Shown: positions 55,601 through 64,000 of the stretch, one piece after another
Numbering within the stretch: the stretch's first letter is position 1
Layout of the letters: every line of letters begins with the position of its first letter
Source of the DNA: Pseudomonas fildesensis
GTDB lineage: Bacteria; Pseudomonadota; Gammaproteobacteria; Pseudomonadales; Pseudomonadaceae
Assembly: GCF_001050345.1 (NCBI RefSeq)
Contig: NZ_LFMW01000017.1
Coordinates: 62,001 to 126,000 of the forward strand
DNA: 64,000 nt
Direction of reading: 5' to 3'
Notes under the pieces: model-generated
What the model saw: the letters and a program-made list of their open reading frames with translations, nothing else
The model's database searches: none
What the model was told of the DNA's origin: nothing
Position numbers and translations under genes: made by a program

Positions 55601-57479
55601 CACCGCCTACGTTTACGATCTCAACGGCAACCTGCAAGAGAAGACTGAACACGGCGACGATGACAGTCAGCTAGTCACCCGTTACACGCGAGACCACGCC
55701 GGACGGCTTGTACGAAAAACCCTGCCCGATGGCAAAAACGTCGATTACACCTACGACCGCCAAGGCAACCTCCTCAGCGTCGACGACGGCCACTGGGCGT
55801 TAGCCTACGAATACGACGTCCAAAACCGCCTCACCGGCGAACACCAAGGCTGGGGCACCCTGCGCTACGGCTACGACGCCTGCGGCCAACTGAAAAACCT
55901 GCGCCTGCCGGACAACAACCGCCTCGTGTTTAACCACGACAAAGGCGGCCACCTTTCCACCGTCGAACTGAACGGCGCGCAGCTGACATCACACCTATTC
56001 AAAGACGGCCGCGAACGCCAGCGCCAACAAGGCCAACTCCTCAGCCACTACCACCACGACGACCAAAACCGCCTGCACGCCCACACCCTCACCCAACAGC
56101 AACACACCCTCTACCAACGCCAATACGACTACGATAAAACGGGAAATCTCACCCGCCTCCTCGACACCCGTAAAGGCGAACACCTCTACCACTACGACCC
56201 CCTCGCCCGCCTGACCCGCGCCAACCACTCGCAAGACGTGCAAGAACGCTTCGCCCACAACCCAGCGGGCAACCTCCTCATGCTCGACCGCCCCGGGCCC
56301 GACATCGTCGCCGGCAACCGCCTGATGATCCAGGGCGACCGCCACTACGACTACGACGCCTTCGGCAACCTCATACGCGAGCGTCGCGGTCGCGGTCACC
56401 AGTTGGTGACCGAATACCGCTACGACTGCCAACATCGGTTGATCGGCCTTACTCAACCTAACGGCCAAACCGCGAGCTATCGCTACGACCCGTTTGGTCG
56501 GCGCATCAGCAAAACCGTCGACGGCATCACTACGGAGTTTTTCTGGCAAGGCGACAAGCTGATTACCGAGCACCACGCGGATCGCCATCGCAGCTATATC
56601 TACGAACCGGACAGCTTCCGGCCATTGGCGCTGTTGGAAGGATTTGGCCCAAAAGAAACAAAGCCCTTCCACTACCAACTGGACCACCTCGGTACCCCGC
56701 AGGAACTCACCGCCCCCGACGGTGAAATCGTCTGGTCCGCACACTACCGCGCCTACGGCGAAATCGCCCGCCTCGACATCGGAAAAATCGACAACCCGCT
56801 GCGTTTCCAGGGTCAATACTTCGACCAGGAAAGCGGACTGCACTACAACCGCCATCGCTACTACAATCCGGATGTTGGTCGTTACCTGACGCCAGACCCA
56901 GTGAAGCTGGCGGGTGGGATTAACTGCTACCAGTACGTACCCAATCCTACAGGGTGGATAGACCCGCTAGGCTTAAACGCATGCCCAGGAGAGGATGGGT
57001 GTAAACAGCAATCAAAAAAAGAGGGGCCTACAGAGAAGGTAAAGGTTGATGAGAAGTCGCCATCGGCTCCAACCTCACAGAAAAATCGGCGTTATTTATA
57101 TCGTGGAGATCTAAGAGAACCAGATGAAATTTTTGAAAAGGGATTTGAGAGTCGAGGGTCCAGCACGGACCTTTATCTGCATTCGATAAACAACGCTAGC
57201 CCCCCAAGTAACTTTGTACCTACTTCAACCTCTAGCACCCAAGCGTTGGTATTCGCATCAAATTATGGATTCGAGGAAGGGTTTCTTTACACGCTAAGAA
57301 AAATCCCTGGTAGAGATGTAAATAAGGAACTAGGCGCTCGTTCCAAACACAAAAATGAGTTAGAAATCGCGATTCCAGAACGCATAGATACCAAAGATAT
57401 TTTAGGTGCTTCACCTGTCTACGAAGACGGTACCTACAAGGGATACACAATATTGAACCCTAATAGGAAATACCCATGA
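52683..57479 (+). CDS. rhs: Rhs polymorphic toxin, full length, with R-S-E type ADP-ribosyltransferase tip
   Basis: The protein has 1598 residues. The N-terminal part (1-430) has no PAAR motif and contains two hydrophobic stretches (LLFIYLAAMVSWM and LINLLLLLATAGMGVAV, about 275-320). Next come the DUF6531-like entry (CPVSMVTGEELLTLTDGSLDG, about 437), many YD repeats and the Rhs core end at DPLGL (56961-56975). The tip of ~165 residues shows YLYRGDLREPDEIFEKGF, FVPTSTSSTQALVFA and ELEIAIPE: the Arg, Ser-Thr-Ser and Glu landmarks of pertussis/cholera-like ADP-ribosyltransferases. From 54.7 kb to DPLGL it matches the rhs copy at 1-2282. The immunity gene follows with a 4-bp overlap. Confidence 0.93.
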   Translation: MIGVTSQTIGLLVLAAMDAKTRDVESVLSDFRRCLNSYDAWAESFFSFSALDVEQIFKVGDEVALVAPINRSIMPSTTTATCQANGTLTLVHMFQSSRFVPIGNTPVMLQRIDPNGGPLGEPLHKTIGPSGILEITECDRNQKYRVSFYPNVSKEHFKALYASYQSVITPLEGWLRSEWGTTFEPLWKGYSEANFLKRYLSLHHAYARGFGEALQSLWDNIKQLFQWLADPLANAKKLLHYLSQAAFEKLLKVSTETLAKALLVLSDEPLLFIYLAAMVSWMRMLPPPYMNELLGEISAEVLINLLLLLATAGMGVAVRMSTNVLGGIKSHRARKWLEHMAAQFGKSRVNDHAEMAKPILLGSQAIPIRTVPAVQLKAGEQLVSNPVPAVRDKATQRTVLVRQEHVDDVPASAKNPAGDASASSDKTLTNGCPVSMVTGEELLTLTDGSLDGILPFEWTRVYRTSAVEVDCGLGFGWSHSLAQRLTVDGDSVVWTDHENRSTALPLPTASRPAITNSLAEAAIYLGSVPDELVLAQASRFYHFRNGTLTAISDAYDNRLRVSRDVLGRVERLDNGVGRSLFLRYELGRIVAVDYQIHRATGHEPFVWVTEQNVVSYAYDDIGRLVSATNAVGESEGYRYDEQHVILERQLAGGASFFWAWERSGKAARCVRHWASFSQMDTRYIWGDDGRVGVHNADGSREVYVHDQRARLVQRIDPDGAEHFKSYDDKGRLTVEQDPLGAVTAYQYDEAGRLVALFPGEDEPTSYEHDNGFVRVVRRGEAVWKYERNDQGDVTRRTDPDGQVTDYSYNKYGQLIGVWYPDHSCQRLVWNERGQLLEEQLPNGGIKRYRYDDLGRQVAREDEHGALSQYEWDSVGRLNRVVLPGGAFREYSYNPYGKITAERDELGHVTRYEYADGLHLISRRLNADGTQVNYRYDNVRLLLTEIENEIGETYKLDYHPNGLIQQETGFDGQRTAYVYDLNGNLQEKTEHGDDDSQLVTRYTRDHAGRLVRKTLPDGKNVDYTYDRQGNLLSVDDGHWALAYEYDVQNRLTGEHQGWGTLRYGYDACGQLKNLRLPDNNRLVFNHDKGGHLSTVELNGAQLTSHLFKDGRERQRQQGQLLSHYHHDDQNRLHAHTLTQQQHTLYQRQYDYDKTGNLTRLLDTRKGEHLYHYDPLARLTRANHSQDVQERFAHNPAGNLLMLDRPGPDIVAGNRLMIQGDRHYDYDAFGNLIRERRGRGHQLVTEYRYDCQHRLIGLTQPNGQTASYRYDPFGRRISKTVDGITTEFFWQGDKLITEHHADRHRSYIYEPDSFRPLALLEGFGPKETKPFHYQLDHLGTPQELTAPDGEIVWSAHYRAYGEIARLDIGKIDNPLRFQGQYFDQESGLHYNRHRYYNPDVGRYLTPDPVKLAGGINCYQYVPNPTGWIDPLGLNACPGEDGCKQQSKKEGPTEKVKVDEKSPSAPTSQKNRRYLYRGDLREPDEIFEKGFESRGSSTDLYLHSINNASPPSNFVPTSTSSTQALVFASNYGFEEGFLYTLRKIPGRDVNKELGARSKHKNELEIAIPERIDTKDILGASPVYEDGTYKGYTILNPNRKYP

Positions 57480-57856
57480 AATCACGTGAAATCACCATTA
57501 TCAAAAACGGGATACATGAAAGCGCAGTAATCGAATATGAAGGGGGCAAGCCTACCCTTCACCTAAGGCTGAGCGATGAAACACGAAAAAGCTACACAGC
57601 ACTAGACCTATATGATTGCTTCGGTTTATTGAGGGCAGACTTAAAAGATATAACGTTTTTATGTAAAGGCTCAAAAATCAACGTCCACCCGTCAGGAATG
57701 TCTTCGCACATGTCTAACGGTCTTGTTGCGTACGAGATGACGATGGGAGTACCGGACGGTGAACTTGTGCATATTTTCTCTTATGAAGAAAACAATCTCA
57801 CTAACGACATACAGGAGCAACATAACTTCTGCCAACGCTGGGCTGAATCGGTGTAG
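57476..57856 (+). CDS. Candidate immunity protein for the second Rhs toxin
   Basis: The 126-residue soluble protein starts MKSREITIIKNGIHES. Its ATG overlaps the toxin stop (ATGA), the standard coupling of Rhs toxin and antidote. The DNA is AT-rich like the toxin tip. I do not recognise the family (segments YTALDLYDCFGLLRADLKDI, EEQHNFCQRWAE-like end). The immunity role rests on position and composition. Confidence 0.7.
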   Translation: MKSREITIIKNGIHESAVIEYEGGKPTLHLRLSDETRKSYTALDLYDCFGLLRADLKDITFLCKGSKINVHPSGMSSHMSNGLVAYEMTMGVPDGELVHIFSYEENNLTNDIQEQHNFCQRWAESV

Positions 57857-57913
57857 ATGTGGCTTGAAGCCCCTGTGACGAGTTTGCCCTCGCCACAGGC
57901 TCAGTCGATGCCC

Positions 57914-58888
<975 letters not shown>

Positions 58889-59018
58889 GGCTGTCCTGAC
58901 TTGAGGCTAAACAGTTAAGGCTGAAAACTTTGGGGCGAAAGCTTATGCCCCTGCCCCTGGCAGCACAAATGCCAGGGCGCCAATAGTTTATTGCGAAACC
59001 TGCAACAATTGCATTGAT

Positions 59019-59861
59019 CTAGAGCTGTAGACGCCCCTCAATGCACACCGCCACGACACCGCCCACCCAGATTTCGTCACCTTGACGCTCAACGTGGATG
59101 CGCCCTTCGCGCCCCATGGCGGTGCCCTGGCTGACTACGTAGCGCTCAGGTGCCAAGCCTTCGCCCAGCAACCATTGGGCTACGCCGGCATTCAAGCTAC
59201 CGGTGGCCGGATCTTCCTGGGCTCCGTCGCCGGCGATAAAGGCGCGTACCTCAAACTGCGCGTCTACCGCATCCCGCGCGGGATCACAGGGGGCGATCAC
59301 TCCAATCGCCAATCCGAGCAACTGCGAATAGTCGGGCTGCAGATCGAGCACCGTCTGGCGGTCAGCCAGCATCACCGCCAGCCAGCCCGCGCCATTGTCC
59401 ACCCACTGGCTGCGCACAATGGCCTCGGGCGCCAAGCCCAACCCAACGCAAACACGCTCCAGCAATGACGCTTCCACCGCCCCGGCGCGCAACAACGGCG
59501 GCGCAATAAATGCGAGTTCATCGCCTTGGCGACGAATACGCACCAAGCCGATTTCGCATTCCTGGATGATCTCCCACCCCTTTGGAACGCCCCCCGCCTG
59601 CAACCACGCGTGGCAGCTGCCCAGGGTCGGGTGCCCGGCGAACGGCAGCTCCGTCAAGGTGGTGAAAATTCTCACCCGGTAGTCAGCCCGCGGATCACGT
59701 GGCGTCAGCAGAAACGTGGTTTCGCTGAGGTTGGTCCACTTGGCGAAGTCGGCCATCTGTTGGTCAGTCAGGCTGTCGGCGCCCAACACCACCGCCAGCG
59801 GGTTGCCTTTGAGCGGCACGCTGCTGAATACATCCAGTTGCTTGAAATCGAAAGTCGGCAT
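59019..59861 (-). CDS. PhzF family isomerase/epimerase
   Basis: The 280-residue protein has the diaminopimelate-epimerase-like double fold of PhzF: start FDFKQLDVFSSVPLKGNPLAVVLGAD, the Glu of the active site in LSETTFLLTP (about 47), PFAGHPTLGSCHA and a second-half mirror DPATGSLNAGVAQWL. PhzF isomerises an intermediate in phenazine synthesis, but generic relatives like this occur without any phenazine operon, and none is seen here. The GST gene ends 5 bp ahead of it, so the two are likely co-transcribed. Confidence 0.9.
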   Translation of the reverse strand: MPTFDFKQLDVFSSVPLKGNPLAVVLGADSLTDQQMADFAKWTNLSETTFLLTPRDPRADYRVRIFTTLTELPFAGHPTLGSCHAWLQAGGVPKGWEIIQECEIGLVRIRRQGDELAFIAPPLLRAGAVEASLLERVCVGLGLAPEAIVRSQWVDNGAGWLAVMLADRQTVLDLQPDYSQLLGLAIGVIAPCDPARDAVDAQFEVRAFIAGDGAQEDPATGSLNAGVAQWLLGEGLAPERYVVSQGTAMGREGRIHVERQGDEIWVGGVVAVCIEGRLQL

Positions 59862-59865
59862 GGGC

Positions 59866-60564
59866 TCAGCTCGGAATATTCAGGCCACGGATCACCGCCG
59901 GCCGGGCGACAAAGCCGTCCAGCACGCGCAGCACGTTGGGGAAGTCGGCGATGCCCACCAGGTCGCCCGATTCGTAGAAGCCGATCAGGTTGCGAATCCA
60001 CGGGAAGGTAGCGATGTCGGCGATGCTGTAATCGTCGCCCATGATCCAGGTACGACCCAGCAGGCGTTTTTCCAGGACGGCCAGCAAACGCCGGGACTCG
60101 GCGACGTAGCGGTCGCGGGGGCGCTTGTCTTCGTAAGACTTACCGGCGAACTTGTTGAAAAAACCAACCTGGCCAAACATCGGGCCGATACCGGCCATCT
60201 GAAACATCAGCCACTGAATGGTTTCATAACGTGTGGCCGGGTCTTCGGAGAGCATCTGGCTGGATTTTTCCGCCAGGTAAATCAGGATCGCACCAGACTC
60301 GAACAGTGCCAAAGGCTGACCGCCGGGGCCGTTGGGGTCAATGATCGCGGGGATCTTGTTGTTGGGGTTCAGGGACAGGAACTCGGGGGACAACTGGTCC
60401 TGGGTCTCGAAGCTGACTTTGTGCGCTTCATAAGGCAGGCCCAGCTCTTCGAGCATGATCGAGACTTTTACCCCGTTGGGCGTGGGCAACGAGTACAGTT
60501 GCAGACGCTCAGGATGCTGGGCAGGCCATTTGCTGTTGATCGGGAAGTTATCGAGTGCGTTCAT
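59866..60564 (-). CDS. Glutathione S-transferase, YghU/YfcG-like
   Basis: The 232-residue protein has an N-terminal thioredoxin-like domain (LYSLPTPNGVKVSIMLEELGLPYEAHKV, NKIPAIID, LFESGAILIYLAEK) and an all-helical C-terminal domain. The extended N-terminus and TPNG active-site region match the Nu-class disulfide-bond oxidoreductases. ATG 60564 has AGGGG upstream. It leads the operon with the PhzF-type gene. Confidence 0.9.
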   Translation of the reverse strand: MNALDNFPINSKWPAQHPERLQLYSLPTPNGVKVSIMLEELGLPYEAHKVSFETQDQLSPEFLSLNPNNKIPAIIDPNGPGGQPLALFESGAILIYLAEKSSQMLSEDPATRYETIQWLMFQMAGIGPMFGQVGFFNKFAGKSYEDKRPRDRYVAESRRLLAVLEKRLLGRTWIMGDDYSIADIATFPWIRNLIGFYESGDLVGIADFPNVLRVLDGFVARPAVIRGLNIPS

Positions 60565-60815
60565 CGGGAAACCCCTAAGCAGAAAGCCCCCATGATAGTC
60601 ATCTGCCCCCCGTCCTGCATGGGTCATCAATACGCAACATCGGCCGGCTAATCTCCTCCACAGGCGAACCAACACGCCCATCGGCACTCTTAAGTGCGCA
60701 CGAACGGTGAATGGAGGCACTTCGCTCTATCGACAGGGAAAACCGCAGGACGCCAGATGCGTCACTGTGGCCGGGCTTGTCCGCCTTAATCAGATGCACT
60801 GAAGACTCGAACCTA

Positions 60816-61517
60816 ATGACCATCAAGCCTCTGTGCCTTGCGCAACGTCTGAAACGATATTCATACATCATGTTGCCGGTATTGCTGATCGGCGGCGCCA
60901 TCGGCCTGACCCTGGAGTCGCGCATCAGCCGCGCCGAGCCGGTCGACGGCGTGCAAACCCTGGTGTTCCTGCGCCACGGCGAAAAACCCGCCGGCGGCCT
61001 GGGCCAGCTCAACTGCCAGGGCCTGAACCGCGCGATGAACCTGGCAACCGTATTGCCGGAAAAATTCGGCAAGGCCGACTTCGTGTTTGCTGCCAACCCG
61101 ACGCGAAACGTCGAAGAAGGCGAGCTGGATAATTCCTACAGTTACATTCGCCCCCTGATGACCATCAGCCCCAGCGCGATCAAGCTCGGGTTGCCGGTGA
61201 ACATCAAGTTCTCGGCAAATGACACCAGCGCCCTTGCCGATGAGCTGGTGGAAGACAAATACCATAACGCCACCATTTACACTGCCTGGTCCCACGGCTA
61301 CCTGCCGGAGTTGATCAACAAGGTGGCCAGTGAAGCCGCGGGCGAAAAGCACACCATCACCCAGGACTGGTCCGGCAGCGATTACGACACGCTGTATGTG
61401 CTGACGCTGACCTGGCACAACGGCAAAGCGTCGCTGCTGAGTCGCAACTATAAGCAGGGCCTGAATAACGGCGAGCATAGCTGTCCGGAAGCGACCCAAG
61501 TCAGCGCAGATACCTGA
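60816..61517 (+). CDS. Histidine phosphatase family protein, membrane-anchored or exported
   Basis: The 233-residue protein has an N-terminal hydrophobic segment (YIMLPVLLIGGAIGLTL, about 17-33) that anchors or exports it. The phosphoglycerate-mutase-like domain starts VQTLVFLRHGEKPAGGLGQL (catalytic RHG, about 57). A later His appears in YTAWSHGYLPEL. A periplasmic phosphatase is inferred; the substrate is unknown. ATG 60816 has a weak ribosome site; an upstream in-frame start would add 35 residues without support. Confidence 0.78.
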   Translation: MTIKPLCLAQRLKRYSYIMLPVLLIGGAIGLTLESRISRAEPVDGVQTLVFLRHGEKPAGGLGQLNCQGLNRAMNLATVLPEKFGKADFVFAANPTRNVEEGELDNSYSYIRPLMTISPSAIKLGLPVNIKFSANDTSALADELVEDKYHNATIYTAWSHGYLPELINKVASEAAGEKHTITQDWSGSDYDTLYVLTLTWHNGKASLLSRNYKQGLNNGEHSCPEATQVSADT

Positions 61518-61527
61518 GGCACACCAC

Positions 61528-61656
61528 GATCGGTCCCACGCCCCCGCGTGGTAATGCCGCTTGGGACGCTCCGCGTCCGGCTTCGGCTTGAGCCTTACGC
61601 ACGGGTGACGCGGAGCGTCACAGGATGCATTTCCACGCAAGAGCGTGGGAACGATC
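61528..61656. repeat. Palindromic REP-type repeat, GATCGTTCCC family
   Basis: This 129-bp element is a sibling of the one at 25209: inner GGGACGCTCCGCGTCCGG and GGTGACGCGGAGCGTCAC, ends CGATCGGTCCCACG and GCGTGGGAACGATC. Confidence 0.85.
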
Positions 61657-61708
61657 AATGGCAGGCGCGTATGATGCCCCGCTATTGACTCTTCTGCGGA
61701 TCATCTCC

Positions 61709-62764
61709 ATGCCCAACCTCGCTTCCACCCAGCCCAACCGGGGCTGGTCGTTCTGGTGGAAACCAGCACTGTTCCTGCTCGTGGCCTGCATCGGCCTGTA
61801 TTACGTGAAATGGTCGCCCTACTACCTCAAGGCCTTTGTCGCCGCCGATAACCACAGCATCGGCGCTTCGATTTTGAACGATCAGCAAAGCTCGCCCCTG
61901 TCGGCAGCGCTGGCCTATGCCCAGGTGTATTTCCTGGCGATCTGGAAAGCCGCCGTCCTGGCGGTGATTCTCGGCTCGTTGCTGCAAGTGTTGATCCCCC
62001 GCGACTGGCTGTTGCGCCTGTTTGGCCGCGCCGGGCTGGGCTCGACCCTGCGCGGCGGGCTGTTCGCCTTGCCGGGGATGATGTGCAGTTGCTGCGCGGC
62101 GCCGGTGGCGGCGGGCATGCGTCGTCAGCAAGTGTCGGTGGGCGCGGCGCTGGCGTTCTGGATTGCCAACCCGGTGTTGAACCCGGCCACCCTGGTGTTT
62201 ATGGGATTTGTACTGGGCTGGGGTTTTACCGCGTTGCGGCTGGTGGCGGGCATTGTGCTGGTGGTGGGCGTGTCGCTTGTGGCGCAGCGCATTGCGCACC
62301 CGGAGCAGGTGCCGGAAGCGGCACTGGGCGCGGTGGCCGAGGCCAGCGTTGTCGAGTCCCAACCGTTCCTGAGCCGTTGGTTGCGCACCTTGTGGCAGCT
62401 GTTCTGGAGCACCATCCCGATCTACATCCTGGCGGTGCTGATATTGGGCGCGGCGCGGGTCTGGCTGTTCCCCCATGTGGATGGGGCGATGACCGACAGC
62501 CTGGTGTGGCTGGTGCCGCTGGCGATCGTCGGCACGTTGTTCGTTATTCCTACGGCAGCCGAGATTCCTATCGTACAAACCATGATGACCCTGGGCATGG
62601 GCACCGGCCCGGCCGTGGCTTTGCTGATGACCCTGCCGAGCGTGAGCCTGCCGTCGCTGCTGATGTTGCGCAAGGATTTCGATGCACGGGTGCTGATGAC
62701 CGTCGCCGGGCTGACCATGTTGATGGGCGTGGTGTGCGGCTTGATCGGGGCGGTGATTCTTTAG
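61709..62764 (+). CDS. Permease, DUF318/YraQ family (metal or arsenical efflux type)
   Basis: The 351-residue inner-membrane protein has about eight helices. Family marks are LPGMMCSCCAAPVAAGMRRQQVSVGAALAFWIANPVLNPATLVF, with the conserved CSCC cluster (about residue 130), and the repeat FVIPTAAEIPIVQTMMTLGMGTGPA. CSCC-bearing members are linked to copper/zinc or organoarsenical export, so a thiophilic-metal role is likely. The start ATG 61709 has only a weak ribosome site. Confidence 0.85.
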   Translation: MPNLASTQPNRGWSFWWKPALFLLVACIGLYYVKWSPYYLKAFVAADNHSIGASILNDQQSSPLSAALAYAQVYFLAIWKAAVLAVILGSLLQVLIPRDWLLRLFGRAGLGSTLRGGLFALPGMMCSCCAAPVAAGMRRQQVSVGAALAFWIANPVLNPATLVFMGFVLGWGFTALRLVAGIVLVVGVSLVAQRIAHPEQVPEAALGAVAEASVVESQPFLSRWLRTLWQLFWSTIPIYILAVLILGAARVWLFPHVDGAMTDSLVWLVPLAIVGTLFVIPTAAEIPIVQTMMTLGMGTGPAVALLMTLPSVSLPSLLMLRKDFDARVLMTVAGLTMLMGVVCGLIGAVIL

Positions 62765-62780
62765 GTATTGGGCGGGCTTA

Positions 62781-62862
62781 GGGCCCTATCGCCGGCAAGC
62801 CGGCGCCTGCATTTTGAATTGTGAATACCTTCAAATGTGGGAGCGGGCTTGCTCGCGATGAG
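62781..62862. repeat. REP-type fragments
   Basis: GGGCCCTATCGCCGGCAAGC-CGGCGCC (62781-62810) and AATGTGGGAGCGGGCTTGCT-CGCGATGAG (62834-62862) are two halves of different REP families between the permease and selU genes, which are convergent. Confidence 0.7.
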
Positions 62863-62880
62863 GCTCTTGAATACTGCCCA

Positions 62881-63984
62881 TCAACTTCGTCGAGCATCGC
62901 GCTCGCGCAGATAAGCCACCACCGCTGCCTGCTCCCCGGCGAACTCGATGCGCGCGCCTTTGCTTTCGCGCTGGAACGCGTACATCGGGTCGTAATACTC
63001 GCGCAGCAACCCTTCGATCCACACCCGGTGCAGGTCCACCGCGCCACTGCGGGCCTGTTCCGCCAGGGCATCCTGCAAAACTGCCTGCAACCGCTGGAAG
63101 CGCTCGCCGCCCAAACGTTTGTGGATATTGATCAGGCTCTGGGTCAAGCGCTCGGCAAACAGCGCCTGGCCGGTGTCGCCAAACACCTCAACAAATTCCG
63201 CACACAGATCGACCACATAATCACGCAGGATGCGCTCGACGCGGCCTTCAACACTGTCTTCCAGCCACACCATCGGGAACGCCTGCATGCCCTTGTGCAA
63301 CGGCAACGGCAGCGCGCAACTGCCGATCATGCGGCTCTCATCCTCGACCACAAACTGCTCGATGCCGCCCGCGCGTTTTTTCAGCAGGTCTACCGCCAGG
63401 CGGTTCTCGAAGTCGATGTTGGACGGCTGCGCCGTGGCGCGCTTGCCGAAGCTGGAGCCACGATGGTTGGCGTGGCCTTCCAGGTCAAGGGCGTTGCGCA
63501 GTTGGCCAAGTACTTCGGTCTTGCCGGTGCCGGTCATGCCGCCCAGCAATACGAAATCACACTCGGCCGTGGCCTGCTCCAGCGTGTCCAACAAGAAAGT
63601 ACGCATGGCCTTGTAGCCACCGCCAACGCGCGGATACTCGATACCGGCTTCGGTTTTAAGCCATTGCTGCACGATCTGCGACCGCAACCCACCACGAAAG
63701 CAGTACAGGTAACCGTCGGGGTTGGCCTGGGCGAACTGCGCCCAGTGTTCGATGCGTTCGGCCTTGATCGCCCCGGACACCAGCTCGTGCCCCAGCACGA
63801 TGGCCGCCTGCTGGCCCTGCTGCTTGTAACAGGTGCCGACCCGTTGGCGCTCGTCGTCGGTCATCAGCGGCAGGTTGATCACACCAGGGAACGCGCCCTT
63901 GGTGAATTCAATCGGCGCACGGGTGTCCATCATTGGCCGGTCGTTGAGGAAGATGTCGCGGTAATCGGTGATGTCGGTCGCCAT
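62881..63984 (-). CDS. selU: tRNA 2-selenouridine synthase
   Basis: The 367-residue MnmH/SelU replaces sulfur by selenium in the wobble 2-thiouridine of tRNAs for Lys, Glu and Gln, using selenophosphate. An N-terminal rhodanese domain (Asp-Thr-Arg in MMDTRAPIEF; active Cys in YLYCFRGGLRSQ, about 96) is followed by a P-loop domain (GGMTGTGKTEVL). I use ATG 63984 with GAGGTG upstream. selD, its usual partner, would lie beyond the window end. Confidence 0.95.
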   Translation of the reverse strand: MATDITDYRDIFLNDRPMMDTRAPIEFTKGAFPGVINLPLMTDDERQRVGTCYKQQGQQAAIVLGHELVSGAIKAERIEHWAQFAQANPDGYLYCFRGGLRSQIVQQWLKTEAGIEYPRVGGGYKAMRTFLLDTLEQATAECDFVLLGGMTGTGKTEVLGQLRNALDLEGHANHRGSSFGKRATAQPSNIDFENRLAVDLLKKRAGGIEQFVVEDESRMIGSCALPLPLHKGMQAFPMVWLEDSVEGRVERILRDYVVDLCAEFVEVFGDTGQALFAERLTQSLINIHKRLGGERFQRLQAVLQDALAEQARSGAVDLHRVWIEGLLREYYDPMYAFQRESKGARIEFAGEQAAVVAYLRERDARRS

Positions 63985-64000
63985 CAAAACACCTCGACCG

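Noticed and set aside
59019..59861. Phenazine biosynthesis locus
   Set aside because: Only a generic PhzF-like protein is present. No phzA-G genes are nearby.

Overview
The window is a chromosomal segment of a Pseudomonas, most likely of the fluorescens group. Three things point there: the conserved order gacA-uvrC-pgsA-tRNA-Gly with a TTG-started gacA; dense palindromic REP/REPIN repeats with a REP-associated transposase; and lineage-typical small genes such as a DUF1652 protein. Coding DNA is GC-rich. The Rhs C-terminal tips, their immunity genes and the stretch around 2.3-3.9 kb are clearly AT-richer, as expected for horizontally shuffled toxin cassettes.

Layout. (a) 1-7.0 kb is an accessory zone. 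It holds the 3' part of an rhs gene with a HYD1-type ADP-ribosyltransferase tip, an immunity reading frame broken by a stop codon, a small orphan gene whose end is formed by an insertion sequence, a complete two-gene IS66-family element (3942-5981, perfect 22-bp ends), and a tyrosine integrase cut by that element. The integrase points away from tRNA-Gly(GCC), so this looks like the eroded edge of a tRNA-targeted island. (b) 7.1-12.3 kb holds pgsA, uvrC and gacA, a divergent pair of small phage-type regulators, an acetyltransferase and a nitrilase-type hydrolase. (c) 12.4-15 kb holds a DAHP synthase preceded by two aromatic-residue-rich leader peptides with a strong intrinsic terminator between them, and an aldo/keto reductase. 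(d) 15-19.8 kb holds a BvgA/BvgS-type phosphorelay plus a degenerate receiver-like protein. (e) 20-24 kb holds mgtA and mgtC for magnesium homeostasis.

(f) 24-33.5 kb holds acetyltransferase, FKBP isomerase, amidohydrolase, lytic-type lipoprotein, membrane protein, PAS-LuxR regulator, DUF1652, an MFS pump, an RcnB-like protein, and a REP transposase in a tandemly duplicated REPIN neighbourhood. (g) 33.5-36.6 kb holds a PuuR-like regulator with a 13-bp-armed operator, a PuuA-like ligase and a DNA alkylation repair protein. (h) 36.7-52.5 kb holds LysR regulators, a GMC oxidoreductase with an MHS-type transporter, topoisomerase III, CBS and Sir2 proteins, and a ketone-body utilisation operon (scoA-scoB-thiolase) with a perfect LysR-type site in front of it. 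(i) 52.6-57.9 kb holds a complete rhs gene with a different ADP-ribosyltransferase tip and its candidate immunity gene. (j) 57.9-64 kb holds a zinc-type hemB, PhzF, GST, phosphatase, permease and selU.

The two rhs genes are direct repeats. About 2.28 kb are nearly identical and collinear without any indel at an offset of 54,693 bp, and they diverge right after the DPLGL motif. Both tips are predicted ADP-ribosyltransferases, of two different clades. Most functional calls rest on motif recognition by eye. No database search was possible, so family names are recognition-level calls and partner or regulation statements are inference unless stated otherwise.
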